Shown: positions 45,177 through 58,095 of the stretch, piece after piece
Position numbering within the stretch: position 1 is the stretch's first letter
How the letters are laid out: every line of letters starts with the position of its first letter
Source of the DNA: Inia geoffrensis
Lineage: Eukaryota; Chordata; Mammalia; Artiodactyla; Iniidae
Direction of reading: 5' to 3'
Length of the DNA: 64,000 nucleotides
NCBI GenBank assembly: GCA_036417435.1
Contig: CM070902.1
Coordinates: 179,247,945-179,311,944 of the forward strand
Program-made: the position numbers and the translations under genes
The notes under the pieces: model-generated
What the model was told of the DNA's origin: nothing
Database searches by the model: none
What the model saw: only the letters and a program-made list of their open reading frames with translations

Positions 45177-45649
45177 ATTTTAAGAGCCAGAAGCCCTTTG
45201 CCAGGGGCCCCTGCAGACCTTCGCTCAGGTCTCACGAGCCCGAAATGTCGCACCTGCCCAAACTGATGCTCAAAGGCAAGTGGACCAGCTGCACAGTGAC
45301 GCGCCCCTGCCCTCAGGATTCACCCTGCGGGGACGGGGACCACCCAGGCTCTCCTGGAGAAGAAGGGTGACTCGCGTGCTCTGCCAGCAGGGACTCAGGG
45401 ACGATGGTGCCCGGCCAAAGACGCGCCACCTGTGACCCGGAAGCCACGTTCCCCTAGGGGTTCGAGTAGAGGCCGAGCACATGGAATGGAACGGTCCTTA
45501 GCCTCAGTTCTCCGGATGGAATTTCCAATCATGACGTCTCTGTGCCAGGCAAACACCAGAGAGGAAAAATGCCTGGAACACAGCCATCCTCCCTTGAATA
45601 CCTCTTAAGCCAGAAATCCATTCTTTGCTTTCACAACATATGTGTTGAA
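45177..45649. other. Unassigned GC-richer DNA
   Basis: No gene recognised. Overlapping ORFs on both strands reflect GC content and the adjacent SINE. Confidence 0.4.
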
Positions 45650-45920
45650 AACCTCCTTTGTGCCATTTTTCTGGTGTTAGAGATACAGTGGTGAATAAAC
45701 AAACAGAGTCAGGTTTGTGGAGTTTGCATCGCAGTGGAGGAAAGACTTGGGGGGGAACCTATAAATGAATATCACAATCACAAGCGAAGGGGTTAGCGCG
45801 TAGAGCGGTAGAATGAGGTGGGAGATCTTTTAGGAAGGATGGTCAAGCAAAGCTTCTCAGAAAGGGTGACATTCGGATAAAGGCTTCAATGACATGAAGG
45901 AAAGAGGAGGTGGCTTGATG
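45650..45920 (-). mobile_element. L2 LINE 3' end relic, antisense
   Basis: 'ttgtgccatttttctggtgttag', 'tacagtggtgaataaacaaac' and 'ctcagaaagggtgacattcgg' are the complement of the L2 3' UTR in the expected order. Confidence 0.7.
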
Positions 45921-45939
45921 GAGTTTAGCACGAGGACCC

Positions 45940-46150
45940 TGAGGTTCAAGGACGTCAAGTCCCCGCGTGGCCGCACACATGTACGCACATCACAGCCTGG
46001 GCCTCTGGTTCCTCGGCTGCAGAATTGGGACCTCGTAAGATTGTCAGGAGGATTGAATCAGTGGGTACCTTTCACGATGCTTGTACTTAAGGGAGCCCAG
46101 GACTGTGTGAGTGCTCAGTAAATTTCAGCTCTTGTTCATATTATCTCAGA
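45940..46150 (+). mobile_element. MIR SINE relic
   Basis: 'cctgggcctctggttcctcgg', 'gattgtcaggaggattgaat' and 'gagtgctcagtaaatttcagctc' match the right half of MIR on the plus strand. Confidence 0.7.
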
Positions 46151-48274
46151 AATAGTAGTCCAGGTACAGGCGACAGCAGGTTACCCTAAACAGGAAAGAT
46201 GCTCCTGGGAAACAGAGGCAAGGGGTCGGGAGCTAAGTGAACAGGGAGAACGGGGGCGGGGTGGTGTCTGAAAGGGAGACGGGGGCCTCATCACTGCCCT
46301 TGGTCAGGCCCGGCTCTGGCTTTTCATCAGGATGAACTTCGGATGAGTTAACCAGAATCTCTAAGTGGAGCTCAGGGTTAGATTCTGCAGCTCAGCCCAA
46401 GAAGAAAATCACTGATGTGCACTCTGCCTGCTAAAGAAAGGAGCTCGACTTTTGATTCCAAGAGAAACGCCAAGCCATCGGATGTCCATGGAGTCCTGCC
46501 CCAGTCTCAATTCTGCACATCAAGTTCTTGGCTATCTTTCAAAGGTGTCACATTCTCGTAGGTGAAATGACCCCTGTGACAACTCTCTTCCCTCCAGGCC
46601 CATCCTCGCTTTCCCTTTACCTAGAAACAATGGCTGAGAATAAAAGCTGATGTTATACCAAAGCCCCCATTGCTTTGACCAATCAGCCGACTCAACGTGC
46701 ATCCAAATGTCAAGCACTAAAAAATGAAGAGAACAAAGATGGTTTCATCAGGTTGGAGACAGTGGCTGAAATCAGGAGTGCATAGAATGTCGTGAAGCAA
46801 CAGGGACGGAAAGACAAAATAAGAATGTAAAGTATGTGTTCTAAGTTTACTTTCCTCCAGCAAATTAAGTGAAGCAACATAGACACAGAGTTCTAGGTTT
46901 TACATCATCATGATACACAAGAGTGATAGATTTGATTATGGAGCAATTTCAAAAGTACCAGGAAAAATCATGGGAAAACAGGATCCCTCAATTTAGATTG
47001 ATTTAAGACATAATGGTTTGAAAGCTTAACTGTGCGTTCTACGTCCTGGATAAAACTGCATTCAGCTTTATATGCACAATATATATTTATTTATCACATA
47101 TCATCTGTTTTTCATGGTTGTGATGGACAACCAGTTTGTCATAAGTTCACAAATGAATGAATATTGAAGGGGAAAGACAGCAAAGTTAGTTTCTGGGGCT
47201 CCTAAAGTGATTCACAATGTAATAAGTAAGAAAAATTTAGGCTGTCTGTCTAACAAACAGAAGTGAACTCTGTGTGGAACAAAGGCAGTCACTTTACATG
47301 GAATGTACCTTGAACAGCAGTCTACAAACAAAATAACAGTTAAAAATGGCAAGTTCCAGGCTGCAGGAGCATGTAAGTGTCTGGCCAACTCTAGTTCACA
47401 TTGTGATGTATAGTTCTCTTGTGTGCAGACTGTCAAATTGAGTTAGTGTCAATGAAAGAAAATGGGAGATGGACTTTCAGACATTCTGATTCGGCTAAAA
47501 AGAAAAATGCAGTTCACAGAGTTTACCCAGGGAGCTTTACAAATAGCCACTCAGTAGGATGGACATGGCACTTGGAAGAGACGGCTCCTAAGACTACTAA
47601 AGAAGCTTGATGTCACTCATCATTTTTTCGAGTGCATCCAGGCCATCGCTTCTGTGCTTTTACCTCGAAAGAGTAAACAGGTGCTAAAGACAATGTAATC
47701 TCTGGGTTCACGTGGTCGCTTAGCTGGTGAGGTGAATTGAGAACAAAGAGTCTTAAGCAGCTTTCATCAAATTAACTCCCCACATCCAATGACCGATACT
47801 TTCCATTCCCTCTTCCTTTGTCCTCACCAACACTGGCCGTGGCCTGTGATCTCGAATCTCACTTCCTGCAGAAGGTCAGGAAAGGTACCACAAGCGCCTT
47901 TAAAGCTGATAGCAGGGGAATTCAAGATACTCTAAGTGGGACCTTCTGGACTTTTTCTTTCTGTACATACAGCAAAACTCAGTAAAAAACTTAGACTGAA
48001 ATTTTCTAAAATTCCAGTTTTATATAAACTATCCCTGTATATATTATTCATTGGGAACCCTAAGTCTCCTTTCGTTTGCTAAACTCAGACACTTGTACAG
48101 CATCGGGCCGTTAAATATTTGCAGTTACCTCAATTTGGGTGGTCCTCTGACCAACAGTTTAATTTCAGAACCTCGTCACTTTGGTCAGTAAAGCAGGGTT
48201 TGTGCCATTCTTTGACTTTGTTTCTGTTGTTGTTGTTCACTGGCTTTTATAAAGCAACTGCTTTCATGCTTTAT
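46151..48274. other. Unassigned DNA
   Basis: No gene, RNA or repeat could be supported over about 2.1 kb. Short ORFs lack domains. Confidence 0.45.
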
Positions 48275-48512
48275 AAAAAGAGAGTGGGAGGGCTTCCCTG
48301 GCGGCGCAGTAGTTGAGAGTCCGCCCGCCAATGCAGGGGACGCAGGTTCGTGCCCGGTCCGAGAAGATGCCACGTGCCGCGGAGCGGCTGGGCCCGTGAG
48401 CCATGGCCGCTGAGCCTGCGCGTCCGGAGCCTGTGCTCCGCAGCGGGAGAGGCCACAGCGGTGAGAGGCCCGCGTACCGAAAAAAAAAAAAAAAAAAAAA
48501 AAGACAGTGGGA
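48275..48512 (+). mobile_element. CHR SINE, short form, diverged 15-bp duplication
   Basis: The head starts at 48290, with 'tggcggcgcagtagttgag' and B-box text 'ggttcgtgcccgg' that lacks one C. The tail is an A-run of about 22. The duplication aaaaagagagtggga (48275-48289) and aaaaagacagtggga (48498-48512) has one mismatch. Confidence 0.93.
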
Positions 48513-49929
48513 AACAAAAATTAAAGTGCCGATGCTTGTCCTAACAGCTTCAGTCTCAAAATCTTAACAAGGATGGATAAGATTAAACTGGCCTTCTGCT
48601 TCAATGAACCTACTCAGTTGGCCTGAAGTTAGTCTGAAGTTACTCAACCATGGGTGCAATTGTGAAATTAGAGATCAAAATGTAAGACATATGCAATGCT
48701 GGAAATTGTCCAAGGTTGTACCCTAAAGCTTATGAATTAAATTATTAATAAAGTCTGTATAGGTCTTTTGTTTTAAGAATTTCTTTTCCTCTTCAACTCA
48801 GAGTGTCTTTCTGTGTGTGTGTGTCCATGGGGGACTAATTTTTTTGCCTACTGCTATGAGACCAGCTATTTACTGGTTGGAATGGATCCCAGGTCATTTA
48901 AATTGCTACAGATACGCAACTGGAAAAAGTAAGCTCCAAATAGATTTAATATTAAGATGAAAAGCATATGAAGTCTTAAGGTCTGAAATGACTGAACATC
49001 TGCAGGTGTTAAGAGGAAATGTCCCTGATTGGCTCCAAAGTGGAAGATATTAAAATACAGGATAAAAAGAGGCATTTGATGTAATTCAGCCCTCGCTCTA
49101 ACGATAAAGCTAGTAACTTTAAGTAGATTAGGAAACATGAATGTAAGAGTCAATCAAATACAGTCAAACATGAACTCTCGAAACTGGGGAATTATCTACT
49201 TTGGAGAAGCTAAGGGACTAGATGAGTATCAGAAAAGTTAAGCTGTGATCGGAGGATCTTGGCATTCTCAGCTGGGAAAATCAGCGTCAACCACTCAGTC
49301 ACCGCTTGCATTCAGACTTGTCCTACCAAAACCTCCAGCACCGAATGTTTTTAAAAGAACCATCTTCTCCGCCGGGTACTTCACCTTGCCTCTTCCTTCC
49401 CCACTGTTCACCTCTTCAAAATGGAAATTGAAACGTGACCTCAGAAATCTGAACCAGAAACAAACAGAAAAGAAGCTACAGTCATTCAACCTGAACCTGT
49501 GTCCAGAGGGGAGGTTTGAGTCCCGTCCAGATGGCGCTGTGCCACGAAAGGCTGACGGACTCTTCACTTCCAGGCGAGGATGGGAGTGTTTGTAAAGTCG
49601 TGATAACATCTGTCTGTGAGCATCATCTCCACGGCAACAACGCGCACCACCCAAACAGGAAGTTCACAACAAAGGCGAGACTCTAACCTTTTCATTGGGA
49701 ATTCATACTGAACTGACAAAGAATCATCACATACATCTGACAAACCCAATTAGCGTTGACCATACCTCAAAGAACGACTTTCATCCCCGATTAGACAGGC
49801 CAAAGAAAGCAGACACGAAGGAAGTGTTCATATGGGGTGTGTCTCACGGTGCCTCTCGAGGTGGCCGTGAACAGCTGGATTTAACCCCATATTTACCTAA
49901 ACTTAAACCCAGGTCCATCATGCGTCAGC
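48513..49929. other. Unassigned DNA
   Basis: No repeat family recognised. The ORF pair around 49245-49654 (both strands) has no known domain. A short CpG-bearing stretch near 49500-49660 is too small to call. Confidence 0.4.
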
Positions 49930-50090
49930 TGTGTCCGCAGGTAAGTTACTTAATTTCTCTCAGTTTCAGTTAAAGGAAGAGAATTGTATGCGTCTCACTG
50001 CAAGAATAAATAACACGTATGGACTCAGCAAACCACCTGCCTGTTAAACTGTGCTCAATACATGTTAGTTTCCCTGTTTTCCTTATAAAA
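49930..50090 (+). mobile_element. MIR SINE relic
   Basis: 'gtaagttacttaatttctctcag', 'agaataaataacacgtatgg' and 'gtgctcaatacatgttagt' follow MIR order on the plus strand. Divergence is high. Confidence 0.5.
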
Positions 50091-50334
50091 TAGTCTCTGT
50101 TACTCTGATCTGAATTCATAATTGCCTCTTTATTGTAAGAGCAGTTTACTGAGGCTATAAATATGAAATGGCTTTATGTTTTTCCAGTCACCCCCCTCGG
50201 CCGTCCTCAAGTGAATGCCCTGTCCCGTCCCTGAATGTCATCGCAGGCCGACTTCACAACTTTCTGAATATTTTTCCTTACTGGAATTTGGTCCAGTCCA
50301 AGTTAAAATTCCAGTCTCAAACCTAATTCCACGC

Positions 50335-50645
50335 TTTCCCTTCTGCCGCCTCTGGCCCTGCTTGTGAAATGGCCCGAGGAAAGAGACTTGGTCGGCTCCC
50401 CCCACCTCACCCACACTCTTGTCAGCCTGAAGCCCTGGGTCACTGTGTCCAGAGAGTGAACTGGGGGGAACGGGGCAGATGCCGCTTTGTTGAACCGGGA
50501 CCCCCGCGCTGGGTCACTGTCGCTCATCCAACTGATGCGGGCTGGGGGCCGCTCCCTCGGTCCGGCAGACGGCCCAGAGCTGGCCCCTCTCTGAGCACAC
50601 GTGCGAGGCCCGGAAGCCCCCCCCTAGCGCACCGTTCCCCGAAAT
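50335..50645. promoter_or_regulatory. Small CpG cluster
   Basis: By hand count there are about 20 CpG in 300 bp at 50341-50640, in GC-rich DNA with no recognised repeat or exon. It is too short to be a confident island. Confidence 0.35.
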
Positions 50646-50776
50646 GAGATATGTGGCTCAGGTTCAGTGTCCAGTGTCCAGGACCGTCCAGCTCTAGCCC
50701 CTAATGGTCTAGCAAGCCCACGGCCACTACCGTCCCCTACACAGTGAGCTTGCCAGAAAGACAGAGCTGCCATGCT

Positions 50777-51420
50777 CCCCAGCAAGCCCACTCCTGGGCA
50801 TATATCCGGAGAAAACTATAATTTGAAAAGACACACGCACCCCGATGTTCATTGCAGCTCTATTTACAATAGCCAGGTCATGGAAGCAACCTAAGTGTGC
50901 ATCAACAGAAGAATAGATAAAGAAGATGTGGTACATATGTACAATGGAACATTAGCCGTAGAAAAGAAAGCAATAACGTCATTTGCAGCAACATGGATGG
51001 ACCTAGAGATTGTCATACTAAGTGAAGTAACTCAGAAAGAGAAAGAGAAATATCGTATGATATCACTTATAGGTGGAATCTAAAAAAATGATACAAATGA
51101 ACTTATTTACAAAACAGAAACAGACTCACAGACTTAGAGAATGAATTTGTGCTTACCAAAGGGCAAAGGCGGGGAAGGGTTAAATTAGGATTTAGGGGTT
51201 AACATATACACGCTACTATATAGATAACCAACAAGGACCTGCTGTAGAGCACAGGGAACTCTACTCAGTACTCTGTGATAACCTATATGGGAAAATAATT
51301 TGAAACAGAGAGGTTATATGTATATGTATAACTGAGTCACGTTGCTGTACACTGAAACTAACACAATATAGTAAATCAACTATATTTCACTATAAAATAA
51401 AAGTTCAATTTTAAAAAGGA
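50777..51420 (+). mobile_element. 5'-truncated L1
   Basis: L1 ORF2 C-terminal text starts at 'ccactcctgggcatatatcc' and continues through 'tggaagcaacctaagtgtgc' to the 3' UTR 'gtacactgaaactaacacaa' and a short A-rich tail near 51418. No clear duplication was found. The ORF at 50895-51083 is a remnant of ORF2. Confidence 0.85.
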
Positions 51421-54400
51421 AAAGAAAGAGCCCAGCTGCACCCCCTGGAGGTCTCCACCTGACCCGTGAGAAACACGTGTCCCGGCCCTGCCAGCCCGGT
51501 GGGCATCCCTTTCCTCCCCCCAAACACCTCTGGCCCTGACCAGGTGGGCCTCAGGCAGGGAGCAGTAGGGCTGCCCAAAGCAGCATCCACCTGCCGAGCA
51601 GACCCCAGGCTGCTCTGGTATCCATTTCTGCAGACCAGCCTTTATCCCTGCACGCTTCCCACCAACCCCACTGCGGTCACCAAGCCCAGGGACGGGGGCT
51701 GGAGGGACTCGGGACCCCCCACAGACACTGCGCCTTCCTCTCCTCAGCCATCACTTCCCACACTCTCCAAGGGACAGGGCTTCTCACTTTCTCGGGGCTG
51801 GCTCTGCAGGTGTCCAGCTGCATCTACTGGTCATTGTCTTTAAACTGTGGAGAGTTTGCTCTTGTCAGTTTTCGGCTATGGGTCCAGGCTTCCAGCTTTA
51901 GGGTGAGGCGAAAAATGTTAGTCAGTGGTGGATGACAGGATCGTTACAAATATAACGCATGGCAAAGAAACGTCTGAGAAACAATGACACGGAACAAATG
52001 GCAGCAAACACACATATTCCGTCCGTGCTCTTCCCCCTGGGTGTGGTCACAAACCTCCCACCACATAGCTGGTCTCATCTTTCTCGCAAGCCTCCACGCA
52101 AGATGGGGGCTGGAGGCAATTCAGCCTGTTAGCTCAGCTCTGCAGCTCTCCTCCATGTTCCCCCAAAACAGTGTTTGTGTGAGTGCACAGGTGCTCGGGG
52201 TCTTGAGGAAACACAGGGAATGGATTCTCAGGTCTGTGCAGGGTCTCTGGGGTCCTTTGCATCTTGGCAAAGATCTTGTTCAGTGGCCAGTCTGATATTT
52301 CTTGAGTGCACGTAGCCTGGGTCCATCCCTGGGTGATCTAAGCAGCATCTGTGGCTGAGTCAGTAGCTGACTAACAGCAGACTCAGCCTTGCACAGAGCT
52401 AGACACCCCACATCCTCTCCCAGGTCCCCTGGGCCTGACAGCCACAGATGCAGGTTCATCTCCCCACGACCTTGGCGGCTGCCATGCCGCCCACTGATCC
52501 TTTGCTCAGCCTCCGTCACTTATGGGAGCCAAGTAGCGTGAGAGGTACCAGTGAGGACCTTCGTGTCTGACCATTCCATCCATCCTCTTAATGAGGATCC
52601 TGGCTCCTCCATCCTCCGTGGGAAGATTTTTAAACTCTTGTGTGCTTTTCCCTCCCATTCTCTGTAAGTTTCCCTCGGAAAGTTCTAATCACCGATGAAC
52701 CAAGAGATTGAACTACCAAATATTTAGTTCACTGAGACTGCTCAGGAGGGTCATCACCTCCAATGTAGTTGACAGAAGAAAGACACCGTCATTATTTACT
52801 GGGTGATTTCTAATAGGCATTTCATTACATTATTTGATGCTTAAATTTAATATAAAAGAAAATCTCACGACAATATTGTAATATGATTGTATTGCACTCA
52901 TTAAAGATAGATATATAGTGAAAATAAAGGTTTCAATAACTGTAAATCTGGCAACTGTGTTCCCATTGCCTTGGGAGAGGTCTCTGCATAGGTACCTAGT
53001 ATAGAATTCTGTGATACAGAAAATAAAAGTGGTGTTTAAACATAATCCCAGTTACCACAGAAAATAAACATTCCTTCATAATTTACAGAAGTTCGTTCCT
53101 CTTTGGAAATGATATATTAATACTTTTTAGATTTTTCAAATGCATGGTCCATTTGATAGTTGAATTTGATAGCTAAAAATCAATTTGATAGTTGAAAAAA
53201 TATAGTCACACTTAGCATCTAAGAAATGACACCCTTGAGCTGAAGGTCATTCTTTCTTTCCAAGAAATTCCATTACACATCATAAAAATTATTTTGTAAA
53301 AAGAAACTAGAACCATTATCCTCCCAGCCTCTTTAATTGATATTACCCTGTAAACCCTCTAGTTTATAACTTTGAAAAGCCTCAGAACCAACATTTCAAA
53401 GTTGAAACTGGAGTAGATTTTAAAAGCCTTTATGTTCCAAGCTATCTTTGAAAATATACCTATGTTGATTTAAATAGTTTATTTTTAATGTTACTAAAAT
53501 TTTCTAGGTTTGGTCAGTTTTGGTACTTTTTAAAAAGTAAAATCATCAGTTACCCATGTACGAATGATATATGAAGGTAAAATGTCTCAGAAACTCTGGA
53601 TTTTCTGAACTTTCAGAACTATAAAATAATTCAGCCTTTCATTTGGATCGCAGCTTACTATTCATGTGGTAATTAGAGCTTTCCTTCCATGTGTGACGCA
53701 TATTTGCTACTTGTTTTAAATAGCAATGTTCACTTCTTCCCCAAGCGGGATTATTAGCTGGAACAAAGGTGGGATTCATTCAGACAGTCTTTGGCCAGGT
53801 CTTCGGTAGCAAAGTGAAGTGGAGAACACAGGCAATTAGCAGCAACTACTGAGTACTCACTTTTCACAAATTTTTCTAGAGTGCCCTGTGAATAGCTTTA
53901 AAGAAAACAAGCGGGTCTACCTTCACAGCATTTAAAATTAAATAGGAAACTCTAAAAAAGAGCATCTCTACACATGAATAAATACGCTTGTAATTTAAAA
54001 ACTTAAACAAATGCACCAGACGTAGCTTTTGTTTGCAGCACACATGCCTTTAGAGATGAGAATATTGTTGCAATTCTTTGTTTGCCCCAGACACAGTTTA
54101 AGAGAATAGAGTAGTGCCCACAATAATACAGGGCCTTTGTGTCATAAGACAGAGGGGTCACCATCAGCTTTCCCCTCAAGAGGGAGTCCAAGTTCCGTAC
54201 ATTACTTTGCACATGAGATGTGGTCCAACCAAGCTGGTAACATCATGGGTCTTGGAAATGCTCACTGGGAAAATCACACTGTACAGGTAGCGTCTATTCT
54301 TCCTAAAATAGGGTCTTGTCCCAGGGTTGCATCCTGCCGTGAAAACAGAGACACCGCAGGTCAAAGTCCAGATGACCTGGGTTGTTTTAGACACTGTTGT

Positions 54401-54589
54401 ACATATATTATGGTCATCATCCTAAAGAGATCTAGCAGACTATTTAAAATATAAATAACTAGTGGTGAGGTCATTGTTTCAATTACACTGCATATAATTT
54501 TTCAATTTCTATAAGCATTTTTCAATTAATCCTTGTGTCCTCTCTTCAGTACTCACTATTTTACGAACTATATTTTATCAGTGAGTGAA
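51421..54589. other. Unassigned DNA
   Basis: More than 3 kb holds no recognised repeat, exon or RNA gene. The first ~1.1 kb is GC-rich, the rest AT-rich. A local echo of 'tttgatagttgaa' occurs near 53150-53200. ORFs at 51466-51843, 51984-52295, 52280-52519 and 54137-54454 have no domain. Confidence 0.45.
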
Positions 54590-54790
54590 TTAGACAGGCT
54601 TCTGCTGTTACCATGCTGCACAGCAAACCTCACCCAGATTTCTGGGGCTTTTAGGAAAATAGTCATTTTTTCCACATGCACAATTTGGTGGGTGATCTGC
54701 TATTTGGTTGATCTCAGCTGGGCTTGCCTCGCCTTGCGAGCTCGATGGGATCACAAGCTTCAGGTTGGTCTGGGTCTTCTCTTCAGGATG
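54590..54790. repeat. Ancient interspersed repeat, family unassigned
   Basis: 'ctgcacagcaaacctcaccc', 'agatttctggggcttttagg' and 'ttgatctcagctgggcttgc' match a dispersed repeat common in placental genomes that I cannot name. Confidence 0.4.
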
Positions 54791-56179
54791 AAAGAAAGAA
54801 AGAAGAAATAGCTTCCTGAGATACATTCCTCTAGCAGCAAAGGGCAGGTGTTCCCAGAGCACTGGCTGAAACCTGCCCAGCAGGCACCGGTTTAGAAAAG
54901 CCCACGGTAGCTTCTGCCCAACATTTCATCAGCCAAAGCAGGTGTCTCATGGCGAAGCCCAAAGACAACGGGTTGAGAAAATCCGTTCCATCCCCAGGAC
55001 AGTGATGGCACAGCAGGCGAGAGATGAAGAACTATGGACCGGTAATATAATCCACCCCACTAATGTAAGTAAAAAGATGGATAATAAAACCTAGTGTCTG
55101 GTGATCACTGGCAAACACCACCCTAAGAAAAATCGCAACTGGGAAAGGAGTCAGGATGGAGCAATGTAACTGCCTGATAAGGACACGTCAAGGTCACGCC
55201 AGCCCCAAAGCTGTCCGTCACTTGTGTGGCCATCTGCTTCAGGCCCTGATGGACGTTCTCCTGACTCAGGGACACAGCCCACCCTGTCCAACTTCATCTG
55301 GGTCAGTGTTTCGGCAACAGTTTCCCAAATGGCGTTCCTTCCGGGTTGAGCTCTGGCCTCTGCCTCAGGTATCCGCTCATCAAATCCGTCATTTATACTC
55401 ACTCAACCTGGGTCTGGCTTTCCCACTGCCACCTCTCCCCGTCAGCACTGGGCGCTTAGAACTTGACAACCTTGACTCCTGACTCTGTGCGTTCTACCTG
55501 TGAATCATCCAACGTCTTAATGAGAATGTTTATTCTCAAAATTATTTGACAGTTACAAATCAATCAACATATCTTATGAATTTAGACTATTAATAACATA
55601 AAGAAAATTGTGATTCAATTTTACGCATTTCATTTTTATGTAAAATAAACAATAAATGTAAGCTGTTGGGCTTCCTAACTACCAGAGAAGTCATGAAACA
55701 TGGTAGAATAGGATAGTTTCTGCTTTTATCCCTGCTTCTGTCATTAAGATGTATAGTTACTTTTCACACAACACATATCCTGTACCTGATTTTTTGGTAA
55801 CCCCACTCAAATGATGGCAGTGTGAGCTTAAAAGCCTTCATGTAATCCTACTCGGATGATACTAAATATTTGAGACAAGGTTATAACATTATCTTCGATA
55901 ATTAAAGACACACATATATTTTATTTAAAACTAACCACAGTGTCCCACACATGGAATCCCTCCAATTTGAAAGTTTAGAAATTCTCTACAGGTTTAACAA
56001 ATACATTTAAATAATGCAATTTCTGACTTAGCACTTAACATTTGACGTTTTACTTTATTATTTAGTCTTGAACCATACGTTCAGATGAGCACCTGATAAG
56101 GAAGTCTTCTCCTCATGAACTTCATTTTCAGATTCTTTATTTCATGGACTCAGAGTCAGTCATTTCAGAGGACATTCAA
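54791..56179. other. Unassigned DNA
   Basis: No confident feature. ORFs 55156-55482 (plus) and 55151-55402 (minus) overlap each other and have no known domain. Confidence 0.4.
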
Positions 56180-56700
56180 GGATGGTCTAATACGTATCAA
56201 GCACTGAACACTCTAAGATAGGGGTCAACAGTATAGGCTTCTAGCATCATGGAGATTTGTCTGTAGTTTGCAGATATTATATGCCAGGGATACAGGTAAG
56301 AAAGAGTAAAACAAATTAAGAATAAAATATATTTTGGGATAGTTTAATGTCTTACGAAGACAATAAGCAGAGAAATGGGGAAGAAAATGGCTGCCGGCAT
56401 GTGTACCGCTTGAATCATGGAGGTCAGGGGAGATATCTGAGCTGAGTCTAAAGGAAGAAAGGGCTAAGTAGTGTGGATCCCCAGCAACGTGGAGATCTGG
56501 GAGGAGAGAGCTCCAGGCTCAGAGGAAAACAGGACAAGATCCTCGTGTGTGAATGTACCTGTGGTGACTAAGAGGCACCGTAAGGACAGGGCAGGATGCT
56601 GATGCCCAGGGAGCAAGGGGGGATGTGGTACCCCATGGGCTCATCATGGTGGGCAGGTCACCAAGGGAATTTCGAAGTAGGTGACAGTAGTTTCCAGGGG
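56180..56700 (-). mobile_element. L2 LINE relic, antisense
   Basis: 'atcaagcactgaacactctaag', 'tatatgccagggatacagg' and 'gatatctgagctgagtctaaagg' are the complement of L2 3' sequence, with gaps. It has no ORF. Confidence 0.5.
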
Positions 56701-56799
56701 GTGATTTCCAGGGGTTGCTGGATACAGGCCAACAGAGAAGGAGTCTGCCAATGAAGGGATAGCAAATACTGGGTATATGGAGACTTTATATCCAGTAAT

Positions 56800-57000
56800 C
56801 ACTCTCTCATTTAGTAACTACACAAGCTTGGCCAAATGAACCAGTCTTAGAGATCTCATTTTTCTTACCTATAAAATGTAGGCGTCTGTACTGTCAAGGT
56901 GCTATTGTAGGCTTTAATAAATTAAATTAAAAATCTAATGATCTAACACTGACTGACAACTAACACTGTTATATTAAGCTTCTTTATGTTAATCATACTT
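56800..57000 (+). mobile_element. Possible MIR relic
   Basis: 'ctcatttttcttacctataaaatg' and the following text resemble the conserved MIR core on the plus strand. The call is weak. Confidence 0.4.
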
Positions 57001-57194
57001 GGGGTCTGTTTCATCCTTCAGCCTAAAACTATAATATGCATAACTTCATGGCTGCACAAAGTAGTAACCTAGCAACAAAAAAATAAGTACTTTACTTGTG
57101 CTAAGTTAGTAACTGCAGTATGCCCACACATAGGTGGAAGGAAAAATGCTAGAGCACTGATAGAAACAAAAATTCTTTCAAAAGATAACTAATA

Positions 57195-57310
57195 GAATTT
57201 ACATATTCGGTCAACAGATACTTGTTAAATACCCACTAAATGCCAAAAACTATTATGATCACTGAGGACTCAAGGTTAGTGCCAGCATAAACCAAAACTC
57301 TGGTTTCAGT
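57195..57310 (-). mobile_element. L2 3' end relic, antisense
   Basis: 'aacagatacttgttaaataccc', 'actaaatgccaaaaactatt' and 'atcactgaggactcaagg' are the complement of the L2 terminus. Confidence 0.5.
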
Positions 57311-57329
57311 TGAAAATGTATGGAAGGGA

Positions 57330-58095
57330 ACCAAAGTGTCTGCAGCAGTCAGGGATCTCCAGAAAAGAAACAGAATAGGAGATACTTATTGATTGCCTAC
57401 TTGATCGATTATAAGGAATTGACTCACATGATTACAGGGGCTGGCAAGTCCCAAGACCTGCAGGGTGAGTCACCTGCAGCATCCTTTACAGGACGGAGTC
57501 TGAAGACCTGAGACCCAGGAGAGCTGAGGGTGCCGTTCCGGTCTGAGGTCCAGCCGGCTTCAGGTCCAGAAAGGGCCAAGGTTTCATCTGAGTCTGAGGC
57601 TGGAAGAAAGCCAGTGTCCCCAGTTGGAAGGAAGTCAGGAAGGAGGAATTCTCCAGAGTAGCCATTTTCTTCTAGTCTTTTTGTTCAGCCTTCACCGGCT
57701 TGCCCAGGGCCTACCCACATCGCAGAGGGCAATCTGCTTTACCAAGTCTACTGATTTAATCTCATCCAAAAATTCCCTCATGGAAACATCTAGATTATGT
57801 TTCACCCAATGTCTGGGACCCCTGTGGCCCAGTCAAGCTTACGCATAAAATTAAGCATGGCGGGCTTCCCTGGTGTCCCAGTGGTTGAGAGTCCGCCTGC
57901 CGATGCAGGGGACGCGGGTTCGTGCCCCGGTCCGGGAGGATCCCACGTGCCGCGGAGCAGCTGGGCCCGTGAGCCATGGCCGCTGAGCCTGCGCGTCCGG
58001 AGCCTGTGCTCCGCAACGGGAGAGGCCACAACAGTGAGAGGCCCGCGTACCGCATAAAAAAAAAAAAAAAAAAAAAAATTAAGCATGGCAGTGTC
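57330..58095 (+). repeat. Ancient mammalian repeat (~500 bp), family unassigned, interrupted by a SINE
   Basis: 'atctccagaaaagaaacagaatagg', 'gaattgactcacatgattac', 'gggctggcaagtcccaag', 'gagggcaatctgctttacc', 'aatctcatccaaaaattccctc' and 'gtggcccagtcaagcttacgc' follow the order of a widespread mammalian repeat. I could not decide between an LTR and a DNA element. The SINE at 57862 lies in its last few bases. Confidence 0.55.
57847..58089 (+). mobile_element. CHR SINE, short form, 15-bp duplication
   Basis: The head starts at 57862. The A-box position reads 'tggtgtcccagtgg', an altered A box, while the B box ggttcgtgcccc is normal. The body ends 'cgcgtaccgcat' followed by an A-run. The perfect duplication aaaattaagcatggc lies at 57847-57861 and 58075-58089. 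Confidence 0.95.

Noticed and set aside
44457..45266. 269-codon plus-strand ORF
   Set aside because: It runs through a MIR relic and an antisense CHR SINE. The C-terminal part is the frame that recurs in every short-form SINE.
49640..49670. Possible RFX X-box-like motif ('ctccacggcaacaac')
   Set aside because: Only one half-site fits well and there is no promoter context. It is expected by chance.
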